Shown one piece after another: positions 45,707-57,781 of a stretch of 64,000 nucleotides of DNA. The notes under the pieces were generated by a model. The model saw only the letters and a list, made by a program, of their open reading frames with translations, was not told where the DNA came from and ran no database searches. The translations under genes and the position numbers were made by a program. The stretch comes from Scytalidium lignicola (lineage: Eukaryota > Ascomycota > Leotiomycetes). The stretch covers positions 62,001-126,000 of the forward strand of contig NCSJ02000055.1 of assembly GCA_002812745.2 (NCBI GenBank), read 5' to 3'. Every line of letters starts with the position of its first letter. Within the stretch, counting starts at the first letter, position 1.

Positions 45707-47609
45707 ATGGGTATGTTCTGACTTGTGGCTCTCTTCCAAAGTGTCATCTACACTACAAACATATATTGTCCCAAGGGTCTATATAGGTCTTGTGCAACAC
45801 AAGGGAGATATACTCTATGGTTGCTTCAGTCACTAACTGAGTCTCCTCATCTCTGCAGGGTTCTCACCTGAGTCACCAAGGGACATGTCTCCAGACACTT
45901 CACCTTATCCAGACAGGCCTATTCGGCCCCTCCCTAAACGAAGACTCCGAGAACGTTTGTCTCCAGATGTTGCAGACTCAATCAAATATCCACCTGCACC
46001 AAAGACAACAACTCCGTTATTTTATTATCCTTACAACCTTCGGAATGATACTTTGACGAACGGCATATCAGAGACACAGCATTCTAGCGAACGAGAAAGG
46101 GCAGACGATATTGAAAGAAACTATATATCACGAAGGAATGGCGAAGAGTTAGAGAGTGATGAAGATGAACTTGCATACCGCAGTCATATATATTCGAGGC
46201 CTTCAGCAGATACACCTGGTCGCCCATACCGTTATGTACAGAAGCTAGATTCCAAGCATGTTAATCCTCAACCTCCCCTCTCTACTACGTCCTCCGTTGA
46301 TGGCTACGATTCGTTTGAGAACACGAACAATAAGAAAAAGAGAAAGATTCCCACACCTGGTGAATCAAGTCTAAACGGTATCCACCTCTCAAGTGACCTT
46401 GCGGGCATTGGCATATCTTCGACCGCAGATGATAGCATCAGCGAGGAGGTGGTTAGCGGGTCAGGATCGTATCATCTGCCAGGAGGTATCCAAGGAATCT
46501 CTGGAGCAGGCAGAGGTAGATATGGTCGAATTAGGAATGGCAGGAGCCCGTTGAGGACATTATCGGATACTTCGAGCAACTGGGGCAATGGTCGTACACC
46601 AAAACAACGCCAACCTCAGTGGCCGTTGCCTGGTAAGTTAAGTGCGCTCTCTGAAAGCGCAAATTGAACTAACTAATTACTCTCAGCTGAGAGCACTGGT
46701 ATTATTTCAAACGCAATGGCCAATGCTGAGAAGACAGCCATTACACCGTCACGCGGCCAAGAAAATATAAGTCTTCTCCAGCAACAAGCTTCAAAAAAAT
46801 CCGCTCCTGCGTCCACGCAGTTTACCTTCACCTGCGAATCTCAAATACCCGGGACAGTTTCATGGCCTGGACCCAATATCAGTGCAAATATGTCTCCTAA
46901 TCAAGCACCTACTAGGGCAATGAGTACTCATGCTACCCAGACAAGCCCAGTCCCTACTAGTGCTAATGTTACTCCTGGCGTAGCACAAGCTAAGAAGGGG
47001 CTTCCAATTTCGCAGCAGAATCTAAACGCGCAAAAGCAATCGCCGACTCCCGCTGCACCAGCTAAGAAACCTCGTCGTCGAACGGGCAAAGAATATCTCA
47101 TTGCAGCTCGCCAGCGACGTCAGCAACAAGAGTATCAAAACTATCATCACCCGCCAGCACCTGAAGATATCTGGATCTGCGAGTTCTGCGAATATGAGCG
47201 TATATTTGGTACCCCTCCAGAGGCTTTAATCAAGCAATACGAAATCAAAGATAGACGTCTTAGAAAGCAGGAAGCAGAGAGACGAAGATTACTGGAGAAA
47301 GCGAAGATGAAAGGACGCAAAGGAAAGAAGAGTAACAAGACGGCGCCAAAAACAGCACCTGCAGTCAGTGATCGGCAATCGCAACATCCACAGACCCAAC
47401 CTACAGGTATGAATCAGAGCCAAAGTCAAAGTCAGGGTACACAAAGTGAAGAGTTTTATGAAGATGACTACGATGATGAGTATGGACAGGAAGATCAAGC
47501 TGGACTACCTCTATCTACATCGCACGTAGCAAACCACGAGGTCCTGCATCCAGATACGGGACCTCAAGCCTCTTCTCAAGGAGGTGGTAATGTTCAACAT
47601 GTGCATTAA
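45707..47609 (+). CDS. Fungal protein of unknown function with a CxxC knuckle
   Basis: I do not recognise a named function. The secure part is 45885-46632 joined to 46687-47609. I extend it to 45859-46632 with a 4-base first exon (45707-45710, ATGG) because the result MGFSPESPRDMSPDTSPYPD reads smoothly and the splice signals fit (GTATGT, CTGCAG); total 566 residues. The protein is mostly disordered: a Pro/Arg start (PIRPLPKRRLRERLS), Ser-rich middle, then a basic KKPRRRTGKEYLIAARQRRQ and WICEFCEYERIFGTPPEALI (residues about 422-441) with one CxxC. A Lys/Arg helix and an acidic Gln-rich tail (EDDYDDEYGQED) follow. The basic and CxxC parts suggest nucleic-acid or protein contact; that is inference. 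Confidence 0.78.
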
Positions 47610-48192
47610 CATGGGATGGTGGTTGGAAGATGAATGTCAGATTATCCTCTCCAAGATAACTGGGTACTTCCAAATAGTCTAATGCATAGATGCCAAGGTT
47701 CACGAGAAATTCTCGGCTTGTCAAACAAACAATACTACGCTTCTCAATACATTTCCCTGAGCCTTTAACTCATTGATTGGCCAGTTCCAGCCCAGGATGA
47801 TAGATTGAAAGCAAAGTACTGTCAGCCGGCTGCATTATCCATTTCATTTTACCCATTATCTGTAGATTACTCCTCTCATAAAAAATCCATAGTTCTGGCC
47901 GCTGGAAGAGCTTGATTATGGTGTTCACTGGTTCACAGTGGCATAGTGGTGGATTATCAAAAGAGAACTGGCCGGCTTGTATGTTCGATATAGCTAGTTC
48001 CTTGGTCCACCCAATTCATCTTCCATTAATGTCTTGCATCTCCATCCCGTGCAAAAACGTAAGTACTGGAGCAAACTGAACGGCCCAGCCCCATCGTTAG
48101 GTAAAGTAATGCGGGTTAATTCTTTTAACATTTTTTTTTTACATGAAACCACAAAGAGGAATGTTTCTAAGTTACTCTTAACTAGCCGTCAT
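47610..48192. other. Intergenic, convergent 3' regions
   Basis: 0.58 kb between converging genes. No gene seen; T run at about 48131-48140. Confidence 0.55.
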
Positions 48193-49201
48193 TTAATCCA
48201 TATCCATCTCAGTATCGTCTCCTTTCTTTTCTAGCTCATACATAAGGTCCGTCCTCATAGTATATTTCACACCTGCAGTTACTTCATCACCGGAATGAAG
48301 TAGCCTCCTATGTTGGAAGATAAGTACCCTCCCAGCTTTAGGATCGACATCTAGGCGTCTTTCCATGTTGGAAGAATGAAAAGTAGTCGCTCCTCCTCTC
48401 AATATTTTAGAATCCACTTTATCCCCAGATTCCGCTTCCAATAACTGAGCTGAATCGTTAAGGTAAAGATGGGCGGTGAAGAACGATCGCTGTGATTCAT
48501 CTGGTGTGCGATATGCAGAATCGCAGTGTGCTGGTGCGAGAAGTTAGTATTTTATCCTTATTAATTTGACTCGAACGCAGTAGCTTACCTCTAAAGTATT
48601 GTCCAGGACCATACTTCAAAAATCTCATACGTTCATTCAGTCCTTGCTTGGTAATAACCCACTTCTCACCATCATAATATCCACCTAGCACGTGCTTCTG
48701 CTCCTCCCCGTCCAACCTCTCCAGCTTCCCCCTAAGGCCTTCCGCCTGTAAACACCGGTGCCAAAGTTTTGAGACCAAGTTCGGAGTATCCCAGATGATT
48801 CGATCCGAGTTCCTGTAACTAATGTCTAAGATTTCTCGTCCTGCTCCTACATTGACCATCGCTGGTTTCCAGGGATTTTCTTGTTCTGGATCTATGCCTG
48901 TGGACTTCTCCGCCAATTCAATCAACGTTTTGCATTCTTCCTGGGAGAGGACCCCGTCTAAGACAAAAGCTAACAATCCATCATATTCTGGCAATGTCGT
49001 ATTCTTGAAATCTATCTGTGTCACAGAAATGTTCTTTGACGAAGGAAGCGATGAGAGGAAGGATTCTGGTATATCCACTGGGACTGAGGTGTAGGACGTC
49101 TCTACTATTCTGAATGGATCTCGTCTTCTGCGTTGTGAACTAGGATTCGAGTTGGATGAGGATGTAATAGCAGATCTTGCTTTTTGTAGAAGGAAAGCCA
49201 T
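48193..49201 (-). CDS. 2-Oxoglutarate/Fe(II)-dependent oxygenase, prolyl 4-hydroxylase-like
   Basis: Two exons, 49201-48589 and 48530-48193, encode 316 residues. The C-terminal half has the double-stranded beta-helix iron ligands: HCD (His and Asp) straight after the splice, and the distal His in LLHSGDEV. The 2OG-binding Lys lies ten residues on, in GVKYTMRTD. The N-terminal part contains FVLDGVLSQEECKTLIELAE, the usual entry into P4H-alpha domains. No signal peptide, so it is probably cytosolic or nuclear, unlike collagen P4H. The substrate is unknown; relatives in fungi are mostly uncharacterised. Confidence 0.88.
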
Positions 49202-49894
49202 TGTGAGGCGATTTATTCCAGGTTATTTGACTGTTGTACTGGAGGGGATGTAATTAGGTTAAAATGTAGCAGCTCAGCTTAGAATATTAAATGGCGGAGG
49301 AAATAAGTAGATAGAAGCTGGGTGGTTCGACAAAAATGAAATGTGTGGACATGAGATGAATAAATAGCTCATGGATCACGCTTAAAAGCACAGTTATCAT
49401 AACATTGTTATGGACTTATGATGGTGTTGTTGCCTGCGAATGATGGAGACTCACTAAGCTTCAGCCTCATACATAAGCACGGCCAGTACGAGTATGCCTC
49501 GTTAAGTTACTGTTTGTCTCGAAATACTCTCCACTTAATTTTCGGCATATCTTGAGGCTTTCATTTGCAGTCGTTAATCTGACTCATTCAAGTCAGATAA
49601 ACAGGTATGATGATGGTTTGCTAGGTAACATTTTGAACGAGCGTCGTGTAGATAGGCAGCCAACTCGTATTATTTATTGACCACCGTAGCATTATCGTAG
49701 TTATACCTTATGTTTCGTGCTCTTTTACTTCATTTCATGTACTCCAGATATTCAGAATCAATCTATATGTATATATACTCTATGCTCTTTCTTGAACTCT
49801 CAAGACCTCAATCTCATTTATCATATCTCATTCCTAGCGCTAAATTCNTCCCCTGCAGTGGACATCTATGCAAATAATGTATGCCATCTCACAA
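49202..49894. other. P4H-like promoter and HAD gene 3' region
   Basis: 0.69 kb between two minus-strand genes. N at 49848. No coding signal. Confidence 0.5.
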
Positions 49895-50776
49895 TTATAC
49901 ATAAATTCCGAAATTACGGTATGGAAAATTTTCTAAACTGGGAAGATGCGTACCCCAGCCATCGTCAACCTCCCCCAGTTGATGTTCATCACCTATCGGG
50001 ACCAACCCAATCCTCCCAGCAAGCACCTTTTGCTCCAGCCCCCGATACTCAGTAGCTAAACCAGCATGCGGGACCCAGACGACCCTCATTTTTGCCCTTC
50101 TTGCAGCTTCAACCCCAGGGACACTGTCCTCAAACACTAAACATTCTTCAGGCGTGATTGGACTTTCGCCTTCTGAAAGGCTGTCATTGATTGTCTTCAA
50201 CGCCATCAGAAAGATATCCGGCGCTGGCTTCCCTCGACCCTTCTGCAACCTTGGATCATCTCCTAGCACGCGGCGGTGCTCAAGAAAGGCGTTGAAAAGC
50301 TTTTGATTTTCTAGCTTTGATACTTTTAACTGAAAATTTTCTTTGATGCTACTTGATGCTAAAGCAATATGGACCTTGTCCCCATTGACATTGTTCGCCG
50401 ATGTGAGAGTCAGCAATAGTTCTTCGACGCCTGGAAGAGGCTTGCAGTGAGGAAAATGCAACATCTGCTGCTCTTTTTGCTCCTGGTCGTACTGCTCACG
50501 GGAAATTGGCAATTGAGCCCAGCTGTGAAATACTTCGCCAGTGGAAGAGCCCGGAACTCCCATGAGCTTGGCTTTTATTGACCAAGGTATAGGTGGTCGG
50601 CCATATTTCTCAAGAATATTATTGGCGCAGAGGGTGTACATGTCCTCCTATGCACTATCAGTACGACCTACAGAGCTTCTATATTCCCTGGTGCCTACTG
50701 TGTTGATCAAGAGACCGTCCATATCAAATATACATGCTCGTACAGGAGGGAAACTGGCGGTGACTGTGAGAGTCAT
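49895..50776 (-). CDS. HAD-superfamily phosphatase (HDHD1/pseudouridine-phosphatase or DOG-like)
   Basis: Two exons, 50776-50699 and 50647-49895, encode 276 residues. HAD motifs occur in order: FDMDGLLINTED (nucleophile Asp and acid/base Asp), LASSS, the Lys in GKPAPDIF, and FEDSVPGVEAA with acidic Mg2+ ligands. The helical cap lies between motifs I and II, as in subclass I phosphatases such as HDHD1, yeast GPP1 or DOG1/2. Substrate cannot be decided. No targeting signal is visible. It diverges from the MFS transporter. Confidence 0.9.
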
Positions 50777-51257
50777 TCTTTACGTTTCGGGGTTTTCCTT
50801 TCCCACGGACAAGGAAGGATACTCGAAAAACTTACTCTGACTTCTTTACAGAATCCATATTTGATTGAAATTAGCCGTGCTTAAACCCTAGAATTTGGGT
50901 TTCGATCGAGCACAATTTCGATGGCGTGAGAGAATCTCGTTTCATAACTACTGCACCTCTGAAACCTAGAAAATAGGCGGTATATGAGTAAATCTGGTTC
51001 GGTTTTCGAGGGTAAAACCACCAAGGAATATCCTGCTAGAGTCCATCATGAACCTTGGATAGAACTCTTTATTTTTATCGTCTCAAAAACAAAATTATCC
51101 ACATTCCTAACAAAGGTAGTAGTATGTTTACAAGGTAACATCCGACTTCGTAACTGTTCATCCCACCTTTCTACCCCGCATGTCTTTTTGTCTAAATCGC
51201 ACAAATCTTTTATAAAGCTTTCTTATCTATATTTTTACTTAAAATATATTTATTTCA
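50777..51257. promoter_or_regulatory. Divergent promoter region, HAD phosphatase / MFS
   Basis: 0.48 kb, AT-rich, especially 51175-51257 before the MFS ATG. No gene seen. Confidence 0.45.
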
Positions 51258-52986
51258 ATGGCTAGAGGTTTTGATGGCAATGTAGAGGTTGAGGAGCTGC
51301 AAGAAATAGATCCGGCAGAGCCCGTACCATATTCCGTTATCCGGAGGCAGTTGGTCATTTTAGGTTGAGACCTCGATTCCTTAGCTTAGCCAATGCTAAA
51401 CAGCATCCAGCTTTCTTCCCCCTCGCAGAAGCTATAGCATGGACATCGATATTTCCTTATATATATTTCATGGTCCAATCATTTTCTGATTCTGAATCTG
51501 GCGAGAAAAATGCTGCCATTTATGCCTCGTTCATGGTCTCTTGTTTTACGTTTGGGGAGTTCATTATGGCTCCCCAATGGGCACGGATTAGTGATCGAAT
51601 TGGCAGGAAACCAACATTACTTATCGGATCAATGGGAGCTGTGATCTCAGCCATAACCTTTGGGGTTTCAAGTTCATTGCCGATGGCTATGGTTGCCAGG
51701 ACTCTGGGAGGAATGTTGAATCCAAACCTAGGAGTAATACCTACTTACATTGGGGAGATGGTAAGCAAAGAGCAACAAGGTACTACCAAACCTCCTCTGC
51801 CGTTGATCAATTTTTGATTCTGTGGTTTCCACTGTAGCCATAGGATTCTCTATTGTTCCATCTCTTCTAGGAATAGGGTAGATATGTTTCCATTCCGTCA
51901 AGATGGACCTAATCTAAAGTATATAGAGCTATTGTTGGACCCGTTATTGGAGGTTACCTGGCAGAGCCTGTCAAGAACTACCCTTCTGTTTTCCACGAGG
52001 GTACAGTATGGGATCGCTTCCCGTACCTACTACCAAATCTTGTTGTTGTAGTGTTGCTCCTAGCAAGTTGCACATTGGGGCTTTTCTGGTTGAAGGAAGT
52101 TCATCCCAAGTTTAGAGATCGGTTTGACATCGGTCAGAGATTAGTTAATGCCGTCAAAAATTTCCGTCATAAAGGAGGCTGGAATGCCACCGAAGATGGA
52201 TATACCCCTATCAGAGACGAGGAAGGGAATCCCGAGATCTCTGAAATTCCTGCAGCTAGAATTGACGAGATTGGAGAAACTAAACCTTCAGCATTTACAA
52301 AACAGGTCATTCTTCAGATAATATCTAACGCAATTCTTGGTTTTCTTACAATTGCAGCTCTTGCCATGATTCCAATCCTTCTGGCAACACCAACACAATC
52401 AACAGATCCAGAGAGTCCCCAGGGCCTGTTCAGAAATGCGGGTGGATTCGGGTTGGATACCACAGGTATCAGTAATATACTTCTATTCCAAGCTATAGCA
52501 TCAATTCTCAGCCAATTTCTGGCTGTGCCAGCAATCATATCCAGAAAGGGGGCGCTGTCCAGTTATAGAATTGGGCTGTTTGTCCTTCTATGCACCTATT
52601 GTATAATGCCTTTTACCGCCGTCTTACCCTCTTGGGTAGGTATTGCTGCTATACTGGTTGTGTTATCAATATACGCACAAGCAGTTGGCCTTGTGCTCAC
52701 TTGTTCGGCAATTTTGTGAGTTTTCCCTTCAGTGTATCTTCCGCGATTTGTGCTTATGATTTCTCCCAGAATTACCAACACGGTACCCTCACTAGAAAAC
52801 CTGGCCATTGTTAACGGTACAGCTGCTTCATTTGGATGTCTTGCACGGACTTTCGGTCCTGCTATCTCTGGGCCTTTATTTCGTTTGGGTCTCCAGATTG
52901 GCTATATTGGGTTGCCTTTCTGGTTACTTGGCGTGGTGACAAGCCTCGGCTTAATCGTCTCTATGTACCTCCGTGATCACCACTAA
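51258..52986 (+). CDS. Major facilitator superfamily transporter
   Basis: Five exons, 51258-51363, 51429-51779, 51838-51877, 51927-52715 and 52770-52986, encode 500 residues. Key motifs: WARISDRIGRKPTLLIGSMG (MFS motif A between TM2 and TM3), LGGMLNPNLGVIPTYIGEM and GPVIGGYLAEP. A long central loop (ERF-type DRFDIGQRLVNAVKNF) separates two six-helix halves. The family resembles fungal ZIFL1/YCR023C-type carriers, with drugs, peptides or zinc complexes as possible cargo. An in-frame TGA at 51366 makes the first intron necessary, but the join QLVIL-EAIAWTSIFPYIYF lacks about six residues often found there, so the exon 1 boundary is the weak point. The other joins agree with the family. Confidence 0.85.
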
Positions 52987-53469
52987 ATTATACTTATCTA
53001 GGAGGACGAGGTCGGGCTAAGGGGATACAGGATATTTTTCACATCAATATCGATGGATCCTGTTCTCGAATTAAAAGCGATTGGGCACAATATTAGATTG
53101 GAGTGTTGGCGATATATATGAGGTTAAATGCAAACTAAACATTTTTTGAGGGTTCTCTTGGCGTAGGCAGAGAGGAAGCATCCATTTTATAAACATAGAC
53201 GACAAGATATACAGGAGATATGACTCTAAGCTGGCTCGCCGTGCAATATTGAGTTGCGGATATGTAGTCGTGTATGCTGGAGAGGAAAATTTTGCACCTA
53301 CCATAGACGACCTTCTAAAATGATCAACCCGCTCATATCCGGCGAGTGCTAATATTTACAATAGTTGTACAATGTACAAAATAATCCTTCCGCAATTATG
53401 ATAGGCCACCAAATCTGTGACCAAATCTGTGAACGCCTTATCCTCATGATGTGGTCCACCCATGGTATG
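52987..53469. other. Intergenic, convergent 3' regions
   Basis: 0.48 kb between converging genes. No gene seen. Confidence 0.55.
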
Positions 53470-53904
53470 TTATAAGCCCTTTCCCTTATTATACTTTTCA
53501 TTCTCCAACTCTCTCCAGTCCTTCTCTTCTGGCTCATTACCGCTGGTCTCCTTCACTGTTGAAAAGGCAGGTCTCCCTGCGTAAAGCTGATAGCCCTTAT
53601 TTTGCGAGCCGCTCTCGCCATCTTTGTTCATGGAAATCGGATGATTCCCTCGAAATCTCTTTCTCATATCTACCATTCCGCGCTTACACTCCCCAAGGCC
53701 TTTCTTCAGTTGTTGGCATTTTGTAGGCATCGTCTCGAGGAGTGGAGAGCGAAGACAGTCGGCAGGTTTGTTCCGGTAGACCATTACGCAGTCTGATTCT
53801 TGAAGGCATTGTGCTAGCGCATCGCCTGTTTCCTGATCAGGAATAAGTCCTTAGGGAAATGTGTTTAATTATTTCTTACGTATATCTTTACATGAGCTGG
53901 GCAT
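53470..53904 (-). CDS. COA5: Cytochrome c oxidase assembly factor 5 (PET191)
   Basis: Two exons, 53904-53880 and 53825-53470, encode 126 residues. The start MPSSCKDIRDALAQCLQESD is typical of PET191/COA5. Six cysteines occur at 5, 15, 21, 32, 45 and 55, with CX9C spacing for 5-15 and 45-55. KPADCLRSPLLETMPTKCQQ and RKRFRGNHPI are conserved. The protein sits in the mitochondrial intermembrane space and is needed for complex IV assembly. The C-terminal ~55 residues are less conserved. The frame upstream of the ATG stays open for 111 codons with its own ATG (54237), but that part does not look like the family. Confidence 0.94.
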
Positions 53905-54586
53905 CGCAAAGGTGATTCCCGATTGGGTAATGAACTTTTTGGAGGGGAGATCTCGTGGATTGGAGAGATTGCGTAATTCTTGAAGGGATTGAAGGAAAGT
54001 CGTAAGAAGGATAAATAACAACAAAATAAAGGCAATGTGTATATTAATAAAGTATGTTCTTAACACAATTAGAAAGTAACCTTCAAATACTGTTTCGAGT
54101 CTACTGATATTGATCTTGCGACTCGATGTCGGCGGATATGGAAAATTGTTAACCCGAGAAGCTTCCACACGTTCCTGAACCCCTGGCCGGGAACTAGTTA
54201 CTGGGATCCTCAGGATTTGACATTGGGATTTGATCAACTGTTTTCTATATTCGTTTGTTCTGGGAGGTTGCGTCTTGATTTTTGTGTCGCTATTTAGTCA
54301 TGCTATAATATAGGGGTTGCAAATGGGCTCTGCCGTCCGTAATAGTCGAACAGAGATACAAGAACGAGGGCTCATTTGCATGTGATCGGGACTTACATCA
54401 TAGCTCCAAGAGGTCAGTCTGGACTCAGAAACCCATTGATATCTACGACAAATTGTTTAACGCGTAGTAGATCAAAATCAAAGCATCAACCGTCCTTAAT
54501 TGTTTTGTCCACAACCTTTTCTTTCGTTGCTGCAGTTGTCGAATAATCACTAGCGCCGTCCCTTCGAAGCTCAAAACATAAGCAAT
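53905..54586. promoter_or_regulatory. Divergent promoter region, COA5 / TGL1
   Basis: 0.68 kb between starts. Includes an open frame continuous with COA5 (see findings). No other gene seen. Confidence 0.45.
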
Positions 54587-56338
54587 ATGCCTCGAATTCC
54601 TTTCCTGGGGCGTCTGAACGTGTAAATACGCACTCATTACTGCTCTTGATCATAACCTGACTGCATAAAGGGCGGAGTATGTTGCACTTTTCGGCTCTTT
54701 CATTCTCGTTGGATTAGAATTAATAATTCGTATCCTTACTCTAGCATTGCGTACGTTCTGTCACATTGTTGCAATGGTATCGTTTCTAACAAATATATAA
54801 GCTCCATCTATTATATCGCTCTGCTATCGGGCGTCTAGACGCCTTTTCAACCGATTGGCAACCTCCCAGACCAAGGAGGCAGAGGGAAGAAAGAGATGTG
54901 AGTTCTATAAAAACATATCTGCATGGACATACTAATCATCTCTAGCCGTAACCACTAAAATTAGAGATGCTTCTGACTTTGTGGACTTGTGTGCATATTA
55001 TGGATATTATGCGGAAGAGCATATCGTGCAGACAGGCGATGGATATCTGCTAGGGCTTCACCGACTAGCCTGGAGAAAAGGAGAAGAAGACCAAAAGGTT
55101 AACAATGGCAGGAAGAGCCTCCACAAACGAGTGGTGTATCTCCACCATGGGCTATTGATGAACAGCGAAGTTTGGGTATGTTTGACGGACGTGCAAAGAT
55201 GTCTACCTTTTGTATTGGTTGAGAATGGATACGATGTTTGGGTGAGTTACAAGCCATTGACAAAATGAAGACTGGCTAATGTATTCAGTTTGGGAATAAC
55301 CGCGGGAACAAATATTCAAAGAAATCGGTTCATCATTCGCCAGCCGATATACCGTTCTGGGACTTCTCGATGGATGAGTTTGCCTTTTATGATGTCCCGG
55401 ATAGCATTGACTATATTCTATCAACCACATCTCAACCATCTCTTTCATATATCGGTTTCTCCCAAGGAACTGCCCAGGCATTCGCAGCATTGTCCATACA
55501 CCCGAAGTTGAATGATAAAGTAAATGTGTTCATTGCTTTGGCGCCTGCAATGTCACCCGCCGGCCTCTCCAATGGAATAGTGGATGCTCTTATCAAAGCT
55601 TCACCACAAGTCCTTTTCCTGCTCTTTGGGCGACGATCTATTCTCAGTTCAGCCACCATGTGGCAGTCTATAATCTATCCACCTATCTTCGTACGTCTCA
55701 TAGACATGTCACTGGGCTTTCTCTTCGACTGGAAGACGCAAAATATCTCTCTCCCGCAGAAACTTGCAGCATACCCGCATTTGTACTCGTTCACCAGCAC
55801 CAAGAGTGTTGTTCATTGGTTCCAAATTATCAGGACAAAGAGCTTCCAGATGTACGATGATGACGTGCCTCCTCCGCTTTCCTTGAGCAGCGCTAGCAAG
55901 TACACAAAGGTCGCACGATTTCCTACCCGCAATATCAAAACTCCAATTGTGCTTGTATACGGCGGCAGCGACTCGCTCGTTGATATAAAGGTTATGCTAA
56001 AAGAGCTCCCGTCTCATACTGTGGCCACTGAAATTCCACACTACGAGCACCTAGATTTTCTATGGGGTCAAGAGCTTGATAAACTAGTTTTCCCACACGT
56101 TTTCGATGCTCTGGACTCGTTCTCAGATGCCGAACATACAGAAGAAGAATACAATCGATATCGAAGCGCTCGTCACCAGAGTCTCACTGCGGGTGGAGCT
56201 CGACCGGCTGGGCTTGATGGTTATGCCAGTGACCACGATTCCAGTCAAATGGATGGGAGTGCCACTGATGGTAGCGCTGGTGACGCATCATTTCTGGCAA
56301 ATTCGAGGCAACGACGAACAAGATTTACTGCAAATTAA
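54587..56338 (+). CDS. TGL1: Lipid-droplet sterol esterase / triacylglycerol lipase TGL1
   Basis: Five exons, 54587-54619, 54678-54750, 54802-54897, 54946-55241 and 55289-56338, encode 515 residues. The N-terminus MPRIPFLGRLN precedes a hydrophobic helix (YVALFGSFILVGLELIIRIL), a likely membrane or droplet anchor. Then comes the acid-lipase entry EEHIVQTGDGYLLGLHRL, the oxyanion HHGLLMNSEVW, FGNNRGNKYSKKS, and the nucleophile elbow YIGFSQG. Later YGGSDSLVD and PHYEHLDFLWG supply the Asp and His of the triad. TGL1/YEH enzymes hydrolyse steryl esters. The first three exons are short and were placed by phase and family likeness; the rest are secure. Confidence 0.92.
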
Positions 56339-57781
56339 GGCCTTGTCTAAATGACCGAGCCAGAAAGAGGGTGTTCTCTAATGGGGCTTTTCCTCAGCAG
56401 ATCTTTTATACAGAAGGATAGAGAGGCTTTCGGACGCAATTGTATCAAAAAGGGGGAAGTTGTGGGACTGTGCATATGATCCGAGTTGCAGAGCATTGGT
56501 TTATGATTGCTAGGAGTTTGAGAAATAACATTGCAGAACAAATTAATCTGGATCCCAAGCAAAGGCTGAGAATGATTACAGACGACGATGGTAGTGGGGA
56601 AATGGGGCCAGTATCCCAGAGGAATAAGTTGATTTCGGAGTTAGTTAGGCCGCCGTCATGGACCTAGGCTACGGGACAACGACCATTTCTTTATAATTCC
56701 GATCTAAGTTACGAGAGAATTGCCATCTTTTGACTACGCATACCGTATTAATTATAATCTTAAACATATCGGGGTTTAGATGACAGAGATACAGTACTTC
56801 CGTACAGTATGCTTATTACCGTATTCATCTCTGAAAGACAAACCGCTCGATAAGTTACGCGATAATTAGCGGCGGATGCGGATGCGGATGCGAATGCGAG
56901 AAGCGAGAGAGTTAGGTGTGCTAATTAAGACGCTTCCGTAAATACTCCGCACCAAGGCTTGTAACTGTATCCAGCAGTTGTCTCCGCTCACGGCGTTGGC
57001 TGCGCGGCCGTTAGAGTGTCCAGCAAGGTCCAGCAGGTTACGCTCCAGCTCGTATTATGGATGGCATGATTCGTTGTAGAAGCTGCCCTGGTGCCCTTGG
57101 CCTGCCCTTGGCCCTCTTCACCATGGTGGGATCCGGAGGCGTAGAGGTACCTTTACTCGTCTGGACCCGTGGCGAGTGACTTTCGCATCAGCACCTCTTA
57201 TGGTTGGTTGGTCTGTGTCGGGCTCGGATGAGGAAAAGTGGCCGGAACAAAGTGTTGCCCCAGGCAAGATGCATCCACAGTGTGGACTTTGTGCGTGGGT
57301 TCGGATTAGGGATCGTGTGAGGCGAGTCGGGACAATTATTCTTCTTTTCCTCGCGCCCAGCTATGACTACTAATAAATCACTCTTGGCCCAGATCCTATC
57401 GTCTGCTGGAAGGATGTGGTAAGCTACGGCACCGTTCTTCCTTTTTCATCTTCTCCTTCCTTTCTGATATCCCATCCTCTGTGTGCCCTCTAGATCTCTT
57501 TTCATTTCAACCCCTCCTTATTTCCCTTCTCTGAGGATCCGTTTCTGGCAACGACAACGCTTTGTCAGAGCTAGAATTTTTCGGCGATAGCTACAGCTTT
57601 TTGCCTCTAATCACCTGAATCTTTTCCTCCCATCTTTCTCTAATCTTTCTCTCTCTCTAATCTTATCTTTTCTCTGATAAGCTCTTGGTTGTAAACACCT
57701 GGGCGTTTTATCCGGTCTACGATCTGGTTTCTTTTTGCAATCCTTAGATCCTTTAGACCTTCATATATCATCACCATCACC
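56339..57781. promoter_or_regulatory. RTA1-like gene promoter and TGL1 3' region
   Basis: 1.44 kb between tandem genes. From about 57430 to the ATG the plus strand is CT-rich, a typical fungal 5' leader. A GCGGAT repeat lies at 56872-56895. No gene seen. Confidence 0.5.
56872..56895. repeat. GCGGAT hexanucleotide repeat
   Basis: Three perfect GCGGAT units plus one variant (GCGAAT). Confidence 0.9.

Noticed and set aside
51770..51840. Possible frameshift in the MFS gene at a T5 run (KEQQ region)
   Set aside because: A normal intron (GTACTA to CTGTAG) restores the frame and gives QQAIGFSIVPSLLGIG, aligned without gaps to the family.
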